Positions 48,922-57,007 of a stretch of 64,000 bases of DNA are shown piece after piece. Positions within the stretch are counted from its first letter, which is position 1, and every line of letters starts with the position of its first letter. The notes beneath the pieces are model-generated. The model ran no database searches and was not told where the DNA came from. It saw only the letters and a program-made list of their open reading frames with translations. The DNA is from Micromonospora chaiyaphumensis (GTDB lineage Bacteria > Actinomycetota > Actinomycetes > Mycobacteriales > Micromonosporaceae): positions 186,001 through 250,000 of the forward strand of contig NZ_FMCS01000002.1 of assembly GCF_900091435.1 (NCBI RefSeq), read 5' to 3'. A program made the translations under genes and the position numbers.

Positions 48922-50901
48922 TCAGTTCACCCGGTCGGGCTTGAAGCCCTTGGTGATGATCTCCCAGTTGGCCAGGTTGGCGTCCCAGGCGTTCGCCGGG
49001 ACCTCCCAGCGCAGGGCGTAGCCCCGGTTGCTGGCCGTGGCCACGCCCCGGTTGCGCACGTGGAAGCGGGTGCCGCCGTTGCGCGTCTCCAGCCAGTCCC
49101 AGTCGGCGCAGGTGCGGTAGTAGCCGTCGCAGCGGGTGATCCCGACCAGCTTGTAGTTGTCGACGTAGTTCCGGCGGCTCGACTCCTGCGCCTGCCAGTC
49201 GGCGTACGCGTCCTTCTTGGGGGTGGAGGTCCACTGGATGAACAGCACCCGCCGCGCCCCGCCGGTCTCGTACAGCACGACGTTGTCGGACCGGACCCGG
49301 GCCTGCCAGCCGTCGGGGATCGGCACCTGGAAGCCGTTCGGGCCCTTGTAGTAGCGCCAGCCTGCGGGCAGGGTACCGGCGGCGGCCGAGGGCGTCGCCG
49401 ATGCCGACGGGGTCGGGCTGGGAGCGGCACTGGTCGGCGCGGCCGAGGTCGGTGCGTCGCTCGTCGCCGGGCCGGGCGGGGCCGGAGCGGCCGAGGTGGC
49501 GGCGGCCTGCCCGCCCTCCTTGCGGTCGTCACCGCGGTTCAGCAGCGGCACGGCCACCGCGAGGCCGACCAGCAGCACCAGCACCAGCGCGCCGATCAGC
49601 AGGTTGCGCCTGTTGCGCTCCGGCTTCGTACCCGGGATCACCGCGGCCCGGCCCGTCGACGGCGCCGGGCTGACCGGCTCGGCCAGCACCGAGGTCGGGT
49701 TCTTCGGCGGAGCCGGCGGCTCCACGACGGGCTCGCCGTCCAGCCGGGTCTCGTCGAGCGCCGGATCGGGACCGTCCACCCGGGTCTCGTCGACGGCGGG
49801 CGCGGCGTCGAGCTTCGTGGTCGGCTCGGCGACCGGCGGGGCCACCTTGGCGGTGGGCGCGGCGTCCGAGCCGGCCGGCGCCATCGCGGCGGCATCGGCG
49901 ACCGCCGCGGCACCGGCCGCCGCAGCCGTACCCGTGTCGAACTTGCGCGGGGCCGGGCTCACCGGCCGCTCGGCCTGGCCGTCGGCCGGACGCGGGGCCG
50001 GCACCAGCGGCGGGCGCGGCCCGCGGGGACCGTTCGGCCCCGGCCGGCGTACGCCGTCCAGCAGCGAGATGCCCTTGGCCCGCCGCCCCGCGGCCTTGCG
50101 CAGCATGCGCTCCGCGACCTCGGCGGTGATCCGCTCCTCGGGGTCCTTGCGCAGCAGGCCCTGGAGCACCGGCTTCAGCGGGCCCGCGTTCTTGGGCGGC
50201 GGCAGCGGCTCGGTGGCCAGCGCGGCCAGGGTGGCGATCGCCGACGGCCGCGCGTAGGGCGACTTGCCCTCCACGGCTGCGTAGAGGGTGGCGCCCAGCG
50301 ACCAGAGGTCGGCCTCCGGCCCCGCCGTGCCGTCCTTCGCGCGCTCCGGCGCGATGTACGCGGGCGAGCCGAGCACCATGCCGGTGCGGGTGACGTTGGG
50401 GTCGCCCGGGATGGTGGCCAGGCCGAAGTCGGTGAGCACCACGCGCCCGTCGTTGCCGAGCAGCACGTTGCCGGGCTTCACGTCGCGGTGCATGATGCCG
50501 GCCTTGTGCGCGGCCTTCAGCGCGCCCAGCACGCCCAGACCGATCTCGACGGCCTTGGCCGGCGAGACCGGACCGTCCTCGGCGATGGTGTCCTGCAAGG
50601 ACTTCGACGGCACGTATTCCATGACGATCCACGGATCGCCGTCGGTGCGCAGCACGTCGAAGATGCGGACCACGTTGACGTTGTTGAGCCGGGCGATGGC
50701 CCGGGCCTCCCGCAACGAGCGTTCCCGCATCTCGCGGCGCTCCTCCGGGGTGAGGCTGGGCGGCGGGACGAGCTCCTTGATCGCCACGTCGCGGTGCAGC
50801 ACCTCGTCGCGCGCCTTCCACACCCGACCCATGCCGCCCTGGCCGAGCGGCGAGATGAGCCGGTACCGGTCGGCGACGAGTTGGGGGAGCGCGTTAGACA
50901 T
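48922..50901 (-). CDS. Membrane Ser/Thr protein kinase with extracytoplasmic domain
   Basis: 659 residues. Kinase domain at ~12-270: glycine loop PLGQGGMGRVW, AIKEL lysine, HRDVKPGNVLL (~140), DFGLATIPG (~157), SPAYIAPERAKDG and DLWSLGATLYAAVEG. A Pro/Ala/Glu-rich linker with several DETRLDG/DETRVDG-type repeats (~360-395) resembles phosphorylation-prone tails. A TM helix (NLLIGALVLVLLVGLAVAVP, ~430-450) is followed by a Ser/Thr/Pro stalk and a C-terminal domain (GWRYYKGPNGFQVPIPDGWQ ... CDGYYRTCADWDW). PknB-like topology without PASTA repeats. Confidence 0.95.
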   Translation of the reverse strand: MSNALPQLVADRYRLISPLGQGGMGRVWKARDEVLHRDVAIKELVPPPSLTPEERREMRERSLREARAIARLNNVNVVRIFDVLRTDGDPWIVMEYVPSKSLQDTIAEDGPVSPAKAVEIGLGVLGALKAAHKAGIMHRDVKPGNVLLGNDGRVVLTDFGLATIPGDPNVTRTGMVLGSPAYIAPERAKDGTAGPEADLWSLGATLYAAVEGKSPYARPSAIATLAALATEPLPPPKNAGPLKPVLQGLLRKDPEERITAEVAERMLRKAAGRRAKGISLLDGVRRPGPNGPRGPRPPLVPAPRPADGQAERPVSPAPRKFDTGTAAAAGAAAVADAAAMAPAGSDAAPTAKVAPPVAEPTTKLDAAPAVDETRVDGPDPALDETRLDGEPVVEPPAPPKNPTSVLAEPVSPAPSTGRAAVIPGTKPERNRRNLLIGALVLVLLVGLAVAVPLLNRGDDRKEGGQAAATSAAPAPPGPATSDAPTSAAPTSAAPSPTPSASATPSAAAGTLPAGWRYYKGPNGFQVPIPDGWQARVRSDNVVLYETGGARRVLFIQWTSTPKKDAYADWQAQESSRRNYVDNYKLVGITRCDGYYRTCADWDWLETRNGGTRFHVRNRGVATASNRGYALRWEVPANAWDANLANWEIITKGFKPDRVN

Positions 50902-50992
50902 CCCGGAAACCGTACCCGGCAGCCCCGACGCCTACACCGGCGGCACGCCACTGTCCGGTGAAGGTCAAGTTCTGGACGCGTACCCTGTCGGC

Positions 50993-51205
50993 ATGTCTGC
51001 CGAAGAGCCGCTGTGCCGGATCGTCCGCGGCGTGCCCACCGCCGAGGAACTGGCCGCCCTGGTCGGCGCCATCGTGGTGCGGACCCGGCCGGCCGCGGCC
51101 CCCGCGCCGGCCGCCGTGTCGCACTGGGCGCGCAGCGCCCGTCCGGCGGGCGCGGCGCCCGTCACCGGCCCCGGCGCGTGGCGCGCCTCCGGCCTCCCCC
51201 GCTGA
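50993..51205 (+). CDS. accE: Acyl-CoA carboxylase epsilon subunit
   Basis: 70 residues from ATG 50993. The short actinobacterial epsilon subunit is recognised by IVRGVPTAEELAALVGAIVV near the start and the C-terminal GAWRASGLPR. It stabilises the alpha-beta acyl-CoA carboxylase complex. Normally next to the beta subunit gene; here 7.2 kb of other genes separate them. An upstream frame extension overlaps the kinase gene region and is not preferred. Confidence 0.88.
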   Translation: MSAEEPLCRIVRGVPTAEELAALVGAIVVRTRPAAAPAPAAVSHWARSARPAGAAPVTGPGAWRASGLPR

Positions 51206-51306
51206 CCCTTCCCGGGGTACGCAGCCGCGCATCAGGACTGCCGGGATCCGCGCGGAGCCATTAACCTCACTCAGGGAAACCGTGCGGTGACGGGCAGGGA
51301 GGGTCG

Positions 51307-51759
51307 ATGATCCCGGAGGACAACCAGCCGGCCGGCTGGCTGCGTGACTACGGCGGCATCGAGGCCGACATCCGACGGATGCGGGAGTTCGCCGACCGGC
51401 TCCAGGACGAGGTCAGCCGCAACTACGCCCCCCACCTGTCGTACATCGCCGACGACATGCGGGCGCCCATCCCCAACCCGGCCGACGCGTTCGTCGAGCT
51501 GGTCCAGTTCCTCCAGGCCCACCACGAGACCCAGAAGGCCACGGTCACCATGGTCTGGGACCTGGCCCCCGCCACCGGCCGGCTGGCCGGCGCGGCCGGC
51601 CACATCGCGGCCGCCTACGGCGACTCCGACGCCTTCTCCTCGGCCCGGATCGGCGACGTCGAACAGGCCCTCGCCGCGCCGCCGGTGGCGACCGCCCGCC
51701 CGGCGCCGCCGCTGGCCGACCCCACCGCCACCGAGCCGGGGCGGGTGGTCCTGCCGTGA
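51307..51759 (+). CDS. Helical ESX/EspC-like small protein (cassette gene 1)
   Basis: 150 residues from ATG 51307; GGGAGGG upstream. Predominantly helical (IEADIRRMREFADRLQDEVS, PADAFVELVQFLQAHHETQK) with AAGHIAAAYGDSDAFSSARI GDVEQAL, which resembles the C-terminal part of EspC-type type VII secretion targets, then a Pro/Ala tail. No signal peptide. It heads a three-gene run with 4-nt overlaps into a WXG-like/proline-rich protein and a mycosin-like protease. Role unproven. Confidence 0.75.
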   Translation: MIPEDNQPAGWLRDYGGIEADIRRMREFADRLQDEVSRNYAPHLSYIADDMRAPIPNPADAFVELVQFLQAHHETQKATVTMVWDLAPATGRLAGAAGHIAAAYGDSDAFSSARIGDVEQALAAPPVATARPAPPLADPTATEPGRVVLP

Positions 51760-53144
51760 TCGAACGGGGCAGCGGGCGCACCTCCGGGCTCACCGACTGG
51801 CACCTCATGGACGTGCTCAGCATGTGGGCGTGCCTCCAGGACCAGGACACCACCGGCCAGTGGAAGCAGGTCGCCGGCTGGCGCAAGGTCTGCGACCTGG
51901 CCCTCGCCCACGTGAGCCGCCTGCGCGAATACCGGCGCGGGCTCGCCGAGGCGTGGCCGCCGGAAACCAACGCCGCCGCCCGCGCCTACCTCGGCGAACT
52001 CGACCAGCTCATCGACCAGGTGCAACGCACCCACGACGCCGCCGCCGCGAACTACGACGCGCTCGCCGCCGCCACCCGCGCCATCGGCAGCACCCGCGCA
52101 GAACTCAAACCGCTCTTCGACGAGTACGCGGAGAAGGTGCGCCAGAAGCGGGCGTACGAGGCGGTGCTCACCGACCCGAAGGCGGTGGCGGGAAGCCGGC
52201 TGCCGGAGAAGCCGCCGGTGACGGACACGGATCTTGAAGAGTTGAACGTGCGGGCGCGCGGGTTGATGACGGGGTTGAGCGGCGAACTCCAACAAGCCCA
52301 AGTCATGCTCCAACGCCCGCCAACACCGATTCGGCCAGGTCGTCAGACGAACGACCCAGACGTATACGGGAACGCAGCACCCCTGATCCCTCCCATCATC
52401 CCCATGCCCGTCGCAACGTCGGGAGGCACCTCTTCACCCACGCGGTCGCCAACGGCTGCGACGCAGGCAGGATCACCCTCCATGTCACCCGCCAACCTCC
52501 CGTCACTAGGAGTTGGGCCGGTACTAGGCGGTGTCGGCTCAGGACTAACACCAGCCCCCACTCAGCCAACCCTTCCGAACACTGCGCCCCCATCCCCGCC
52601 GACCGGCGTGGCTGCACATCCCGCAGTCCCTCCAATCACCGGAATTGGAAGAACTCCATCGGTCCGCCGCGACGGGCCAGCGGTTCCGCCCGATCTTCGA
52701 ACGAATGAACCGAAGAATGGAACTTCTCGCTCGACGCCGCCGAGCACCTCGCGGCCACTGCCGTCTAACGGCTTGATTGGACTGCCAGGTGGAGGGGGCG
52801 GCCAGCCAGTCAACCCCAACCCTCCACGCCGCATCAACCCAGTCGGCGGAGTCATCGGTGGGGGTAGTGCCGGCACCGCGCCAAGCGGCGCCGCCGGCTC
52901 CAGGCCAGGTGGAGGACGGAACGCGCAATTCAATGGAGTTCACAACTCTTTCCCGATTGGTGGTTCCCCTTCTGCAATAAGCGGCCACAGCCCGCACCGT
53001 CGACCCGAACGAGAGGCACAGAGCCCTCGACCCTGGGATCCGGATAATCCGTGGGAGACGGCGCAGGGCGTCACCCCTGTCATGCTGCCACCCGAAGAAG
53101 ATGGCCCTATCGACCCCGGCCCAGCAATTGGCTTCGATCGGTGA
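51756..53144 (+). CDS. WXG/PPE-like helical protein with long Pro/Ser/Gly-rich region (cassette gene 2)
   Basis: 462 residues from GTG 51756 (overlapping the previous stop as GTGA). Residues ~1-190 are helical with AWPPETNAAARAYLGELDQL IDQV and a coiled-coil-like YDALAAATRAIGSTRAELKP LFDEYAEK, recalling type VII substrates with a WxG-type turn. Residues ~195-420 are Pro/Ser/Thr/Gly-rich, and the end PWDPDNPWETAQGVTPVMLP PEE ... DPGPAIG looks like a conserved terminal motif. From about codon 160 on, G+C falls and A/T-ending codons become common. No signal peptide. Confidence 0.78.
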   Translation: MIERGSGRTSGLTDWHLMDVLSMWACLQDQDTTGQWKQVAGWRKVCDLALAHVSRLREYRRGLAEAWPPETNAAARAYLGELDQLIDQVQRTHDAAAANYDALAAATRAIGSTRAELKPLFDEYAEKVRQKRAYEAVLTDPKAVAGSRLPEKPPVTDTDLEELNVRARGLMTGLSGELQQAQVMLQRPPTPIRPGRQTNDPDVYGNAAPLIPPIIPMPVATSGGTSSPTRSPTAATQAGSPSMSPANLPSLGVGPVLGGVGSGLTPAPTQPTLPNTAPPSPPTGVAAHPAVPPITGIGRTPSVRRDGPAVPPDLRTNEPKNGTSRSTPPSTSRPLPSNGLIGLPGGGGGQPVNPNPPRRINPVGGVIGGGSAGTAPSGAAGSRPGGGRNAQFNGVHNSFPIGGSPSAISGHSPHRRPEREAQSPRPWDPDNPWETAQGVTPVMLPPEEDGPIDPGPAIGFDR

Positions 53145-54274
53145 AGCTCGGCCTCCCGCTTGCAATCGCAGCTCTGACAATTTCTGGCACAGCTCCAGCT
53201 AACCTTCACACGAGTGCCCAAGCCAGCCCTGACGCCGCTGCACGCATCCGCGCTGATCAGTGGCACCTGGGTTACTTGAAGGTGGGCAAGGCTAACCAGA
53301 TCAGTCAGGGAGAGGGAGTGGTCGTAGCGGTCACGGACACAGGCGTTGATCCTCACCAAGACCTCCGCGCAAACCTACTGGTAGGAACTACGACGATCTC
53401 TGGCACGTCTGGCGACGGCCGCAAAGACATGAACAGCCACGGCACAAGCATGGCTGGCCTGATCGCCGCACACGGTCAGAGCGACGGCACGGGCGCTCTG
53501 GGCATTGCACCACGATCCAAGATCTTGCCGATTCAGTCCTCCGGGGCGAATAATGTTGGAACTGCGGATGATCTGGCGGCCGGCATTGAGTTTGCAATTG
53601 CCAATGGCGCAGATGTCATATGCGTCTCGAGCAGTGGCGGGGCGAGTCCGGATTTGATCAAGGCGGTCAAGGCTGCCATTTTGGCGAATGTTGTGGTAGT
53701 CGCAGCTGCAGGGAATACACCCGAAGATTCCTATGTCGGCTATCCCGGTCGGGAGCAGGGAGTGATCGCAGTGGGGGGCATTGACCGCCTGGGTGAGCAC
53801 GCCTCGATTTCGGTCTTAGGTCCAGAGGTCGACGTGGTGGCTCCTGCCGTAGACATCTACAGCACCAGCTACCGAGGGAAGTACTCGAAGGGAACCGGTA
53901 CGTCAAGCGCCACTGCCATCGTGGCTGGTGCCGCGGCTTTGATTCGTTCGAAGTATCCCAACCTCCCCGCCCAGGAGGTCGCCCACCGCCTGACCGCCAC
54001 CGCGATCGACAAGGGCCCACCCGGCCGCGACGACCAGTACGGCTACGGCGTCATCGACCTGGTCGCCGCCCTCACCGCCGACGTCCCCCCACTCGGCTTC
54101 GAGACACCGTCGGTAACCGCACCCGCTTCGACGGCGGCCGGCAACAGAACCAACGACAACTCCACCGCGCGCGGCCTGGCGACTCTGGGCGTGCTGCTGG
54201 CGGCGGGCGGCGGTTACCTGGTCTGGCGCCGGCGTCGCCGTGGCGGCGACCCGCCACCGCGGATCAGCCGGTAG
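53141..54274 (+). CDS. Mycosin-like membrane-anchored S8 serine protease (cassette gene 3)
   Basis: 377 residues from GTG 53141 (4-nt overlap with gene 2). Signal peptide KLGLPLAIAALTISGTAPA, catalytic Asp in AVTDTGVDPH (~66), His in NSHGTSMAGL (~101), Ser in GTGTSSATAIVAGA (~256) and a C-terminal TM helix (GLATLGVLLAAGGGYLVW) with a basic tail RRRRR. This is the architecture of MycP, the protease of type VII secretion systems, but no EccB/C/D/E gene is nearby. Positions 53141-~53950 have low G+C; the remainder is normal. Confidence 0.9.
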   Translation: MKLGLPLAIAALTISGTAPANLHTSAQASPDAAARIRADQWHLGYLKVGKANQISQGEGVVVAVTDTGVDPHQDLRANLLVGTTTISGTSGDGRKDMNSHGTSMAGLIAAHGQSDGTGALGIAPRSKILPIQSSGANNVGTADDLAAGIEFAIANGADVICVSSSGGASPDLIKAVKAAILANVVVVAAAGNTPEDSYVGYPGREQGVIAVGGIDRLGEHASISVLGPEVDVVAPAVDIYSTSYRGKYSKGTGTSSATAIVAGAAALIRSKYPNLPAQEVAHRLTATAIDKGPPGRDDQYGYGVIDLVAALTADVPPLGFETPSVTAPASTAAGNRTNDNSTARGLATLGVLLAAGGGYLVWRRRRRGGDPPPRISR

Positions 54275-54284
54275 CGTCGGTCGG

Positions 54285-54935
54285 GTGTCTACTCCGCTGC
54301 GCCTCGTCCTCGCCTCGCAGAGTCCCGCCCGCCGCAAGCTGCTCCAGGCTGCCGGCATCGAACCCGACGTGCTGGTCAGCGGCGTCGACGAGTCTCAGGT
54401 GGTCAGCGACCGTGCCGAGGATCTGTGCCTGGAGCTGGCCCGGCTGAAGGCGCAGGCGGTGCTGGGCCGGCTGCGCCCCAACCCGGACGAGCGGACGTTG
54501 GTGCTCGGCTGTGATTCGGTACTGGCGTTCGACGGGGAGATTCTGGGCAAGCCGGCGGACGCGGCGGACGCCACGCGCCGCTGGCAGCGGATGCGCGGTC
54601 GGAGCGGGGTGCTGCACACCGGCCACTGTCTGCTTGACGTCGGGCACGAGTCCCGCGCGGAGGCGGTGGCCTCGACCACCGTGCACTTCGCCGACATCAG
54701 CGACGCGGAGATCGCCGCGTACGTGGCGACGGGTGAGCCGCTGGCCGTCGCCGGGGCGTTCACCATCGACGGGCTGGGCGGGGCGTTCCTGACCGGCATC
54801 GAGGGCGACCCGGGCACGGTGGTGGGGCTCTCCCTGCCGCTGCTGCGCAATCTTCTCGCCGAGTTGGCGCTGAACATCACCGACCTGTGGACGAAGGTCG
54901 CGCCAGGGGGCCAGGAGATCGAACATCTCGGCTAA
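54285..54935 (+). CDS. maf: Maf-type nucleoside triphosphate pyrophosphatase
   Basis: 216 residues from GTG 54285. Maf motifs: LVLASQSPARRKLLQAAGI, LGCDSVLAFDGEILGKPADA, GRSGVLHTGHCL and VAGAFTIDGLGGAFLTGIEG DPGTVVGLSLPLL. It hydrolyses modified or excess NTPs to prevent incorporation. In many actinobacteria maf directly follows accE; here the mycosin-like cassette lies between. Confidence 0.94.
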   Translation: MSTPLRLVLASQSPARRKLLQAAGIEPDVLVSGVDESQVVSDRAEDLCLELARLKAQAVLGRLRPNPDERTLVLGCDSVLAFDGEILGKPADAADATRRWQRMRGRSGVLHTGHCLLDVGHESRAEAVASTTVHFADISDAEIAAYVATGEPLAVAGAFTIDGLGGAFLTGIEGDPGTVVGLSLPLLRNLLAELALNITDLWTKVAPGGQEIEHLG

Positions 54936-54944
54936 CGTCCGATC

Positions 54945-55598
54945 ATGAGCACGAAGCCGTTGCCGCTGACCCCGGAACTGCACGCGTACCTCGTGGCGCA
55001 CGGGTCCGCCCCGGACGAGATCGTCCGGGAGCTGGCCGAGGAGACCCGCGCCGCCCTTCCCGCGCAGGCGGACATGCAGGTCGCGCCCGAGCAGGCCGCG
55101 TTCCTCACCTTCCTGACCCGGCTGCTCGGCGTTCGGCAGGCGGTGGAGGTGGGCACCTTCACCGGGCTCTCCTCGCTGGCCATCGCGCGGGGCCTCGCCG
55201 AGGGCGGTCGCCTGACCTGCTTCGACATCTCCGAGGAATACACCGGCGTCGCCCGGCGGTACTGGACCCGCGCGGGCGTGCAGGACCGCATCGAGCTGCG
55301 CATCGGCCCGGCCGCGGACACCCTCCGCGAGCTGCCGCGGGAGCGCTACCTGGACTTCGCCTTCATCGACGCCGACAAGGTCGGTTACCCGGTCTACTGG
55401 GACGAGCTGGTGCCCCGGATGCGCCCGGGCGCCGTGATCGCGGTGGACAACACGCTGCGCAACGGGCGCGTGCTCGCCCCGCAGAACGCCGACGACCGCG
55501 CGATCGCCGCCTTCAACGACGAGATTCTCGCCGACGTCCGCGTCGAGGTCGTCATGCTCCCCATCGCCGACGGCGTGACCCTGGCCCGAGTGCTCTGA
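54945..55598 (+). CDS. Class I SAM-dependent O-methyltransferase (COMT type)
   Basis: 217 residues from ATG 54945, 9 nt after maf, so probably cotranscribed. SAM motif I VEVGTFTGLSSLAIARGLAE, then CFDISEEYTGVARRYW, DFAFIDADKVGYPVYWDELV and AVIAVDNTLRNGRVL, the caffeoyl-CoA/catechol O-methyltransferase pattern. Natural substrate unknown. Confidence 0.92.
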   Translation: MSTKPLPLTPELHAYLVAHGSAPDEIVRELAEETRAALPAQADMQVAPEQAAFLTFLTRLLGVRQAVEVGTFTGLSSLAIARGLAEGGRLTCFDISEEYTGVARRYWTRAGVQDRIELRIGPAADTLRELPRERYLDFAFIDADKVGYPVYWDELVPRMRPGAVIAVDNTLRNGRVLAPQNADDRAIAAFNDEILADVRVEVVMLPIADGVTLARVL

Positions 55599-55606
55599 AA
55601 CCAGTA

Positions 55607-55653
55607 CGCCGAGGTGGCGGTGTCCGCACCTGCCGGACCCCGCCACCTCGGCG
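55607..55653. terminator. Long terminator hairpin between convergent genes
   Basis: CGCCGAGGTGGCGG (55607-55620) pairs perfectly with 55640-55653; inside, GTCCG (55622-55626) pairs with CGGAC (55634-55638), giving about 19 bp of stem. Between the methyltransferase and the leftward MFS gene. Confidence 0.85.
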
Positions 55654-55705
55654 AGCTGGAGTCGATCAAAGCGGCCGAGCGGCCGGGCGGCCGGGCGGCG
55701 ACACG

Positions 55706-56944
55706 TCAGGCGGCCGCCGAGACCGGCGTGCGGTCGGGCGCGGCCACGCGCAGGGCCCGGCCAAGGCGCACGGTGAGCAGCATGGCCGCGGCGATGAAGC
55801 CGGGCAGGAGCAGGAACGCCAGGTGCGGGCCGACGCCGTCGGCCACCCAGCCGAGCACGACGGGCGCGATGCCGAAACCCACGCCCATCGAATACGACGC
55901 CCAGCCGGCCGCCTTGTCCGCGGCCGGTCCCGCGGCGGCGAGGGCGATGGAGATCGCCAGGGGGTAGTGCAGAGCGTTGCCCAGCCCGAGCACGACCAGG
56001 CCGGTCACGGCCAGCCAGCCCACCGGCGCGGACCAGAACAGCGCGAACCCGGCCAGGGAGACGGTCAGCGCGGCGAGCAGCAGCGGCACCGGCGGCCAGC
56101 GCAGCGCGAGCCGGCCGCCGGCCAGCCGGCCGGCGAACATGCCGCAGACGATCGCCGCGACGGCCGCCGACGCGCCACCGGCGCTGAGGCCGGCGTGGGT
56201 ACGGAGCACGTCGGCGGTCCAGAGCGACAGGCAGACCTCGATCGAGCCGGTGACCGACATGAGCACCCAGGCGATCCAGTACGCCCGCGGCAGCCGCCCC
56301 GAGACCGCGCGCGGTCCGAGATCTTGGACAGTTTCCGTTCGAGACGAACGGTAAGTGTCCAAGATCGGAGCCGGAGAACCCTTCGGGATGCGTACGCGGA
56401 AGGTCACGGCGGCCAGGGCGACCAGGGTGATCAGCCCGACCTCGACGGCCATCACCGGGCGTCAGCCGTGGCCGGCGTCCACGCTCGCGCCGATGACCAG
56501 CGGCGCGAGGATGCCCATGCCGGCGCAGGCCGCGTTGGCCTCGCTGAGCGCGGCGGGCGCGCCGGGCCCGTGGTGGGCGGTGAGCACGACGTTGATTCCG
56601 CTGATCACCATCATGCCGAAGGTGGCGATCACCGCGACGGCGGCGATGGTGGCGGGCAGCGGCTGGAGCAGGCCGAGCGCGGCGACGCCGGTGGCCACGC
56701 CGGCGAGGCCGAGCCAGATGGCCGGGCCGCGGCCGAGTCGGCGGGCGGCCGGCGCGAAGAGCGCGCCGCCGGCCAGCGCGCCGACCGCGATGCCGGTGCT
56801 GTGCAGGCCGGCGACGGCGGCGCTGGTGCCCTGCTCGTCGCGGAGCAGCGGCACGACGGGACCGAACCCGTAGAGGAAGAAGCCCCACAACCCCAGCTGG
56901 GCGTAGATCAGCCAGGTCGTCCGGTCACGGGTGAGGCGGGGCAC
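55706..56944 (-). pseudogene. MFS transporter interrupted by an in-frame TGA
   Basis: One continuous frame of 413 codons encodes a 12-TM major facilitator, start ATG 56942-56944 (PRLTRDRTTWLIYAQLGLWG). A TGA at 56462-56464 breaks it after residue 160 (SVDAGHG, stop, RPVMAVEVGLITLVALAA); TGG to TGA is the simplest explanation. Reinitiation at ATG 56453-56455 could yield a 249-residue second half. A 47-bp palindrome is read in frame in the central loop (ILDTYRSSRTETVQDLG). Either a recent pseudogene, a split protein or a sequencing error. Confidence 0.85.
56320..56366. repeat. 47-bp palindromic element inside the MFS coding region
   Basis: 22-nt arms 56320-56341 (beginning GATCTTGGACA, ending CCGTTCG) and 56345-56366 pair with two mismatches across the loop AGA. 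Composition is lower in G+C than its surroundings. The translated piece falls in the loop between TM6 and TM7, where an insertion would be best tolerated. Confidence 0.85.
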
Positions 56945-57007
56945 CGGCCTTACGGTACTTGCGCATGGCCGGCACCCCGCCCCTGATGAGAGGCAGCTCT
57001 CGTCGGG

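Noticed and set aside
47369..56464. TGA read as tryptophan (recoding) to explain the two in-frame stops
   Set aside because: TGA is used as the normal stop in many intact genes here (mazG, glpX, xseA), and the Uma2 gene is also truncated, so decay or sequencing error is more likely.
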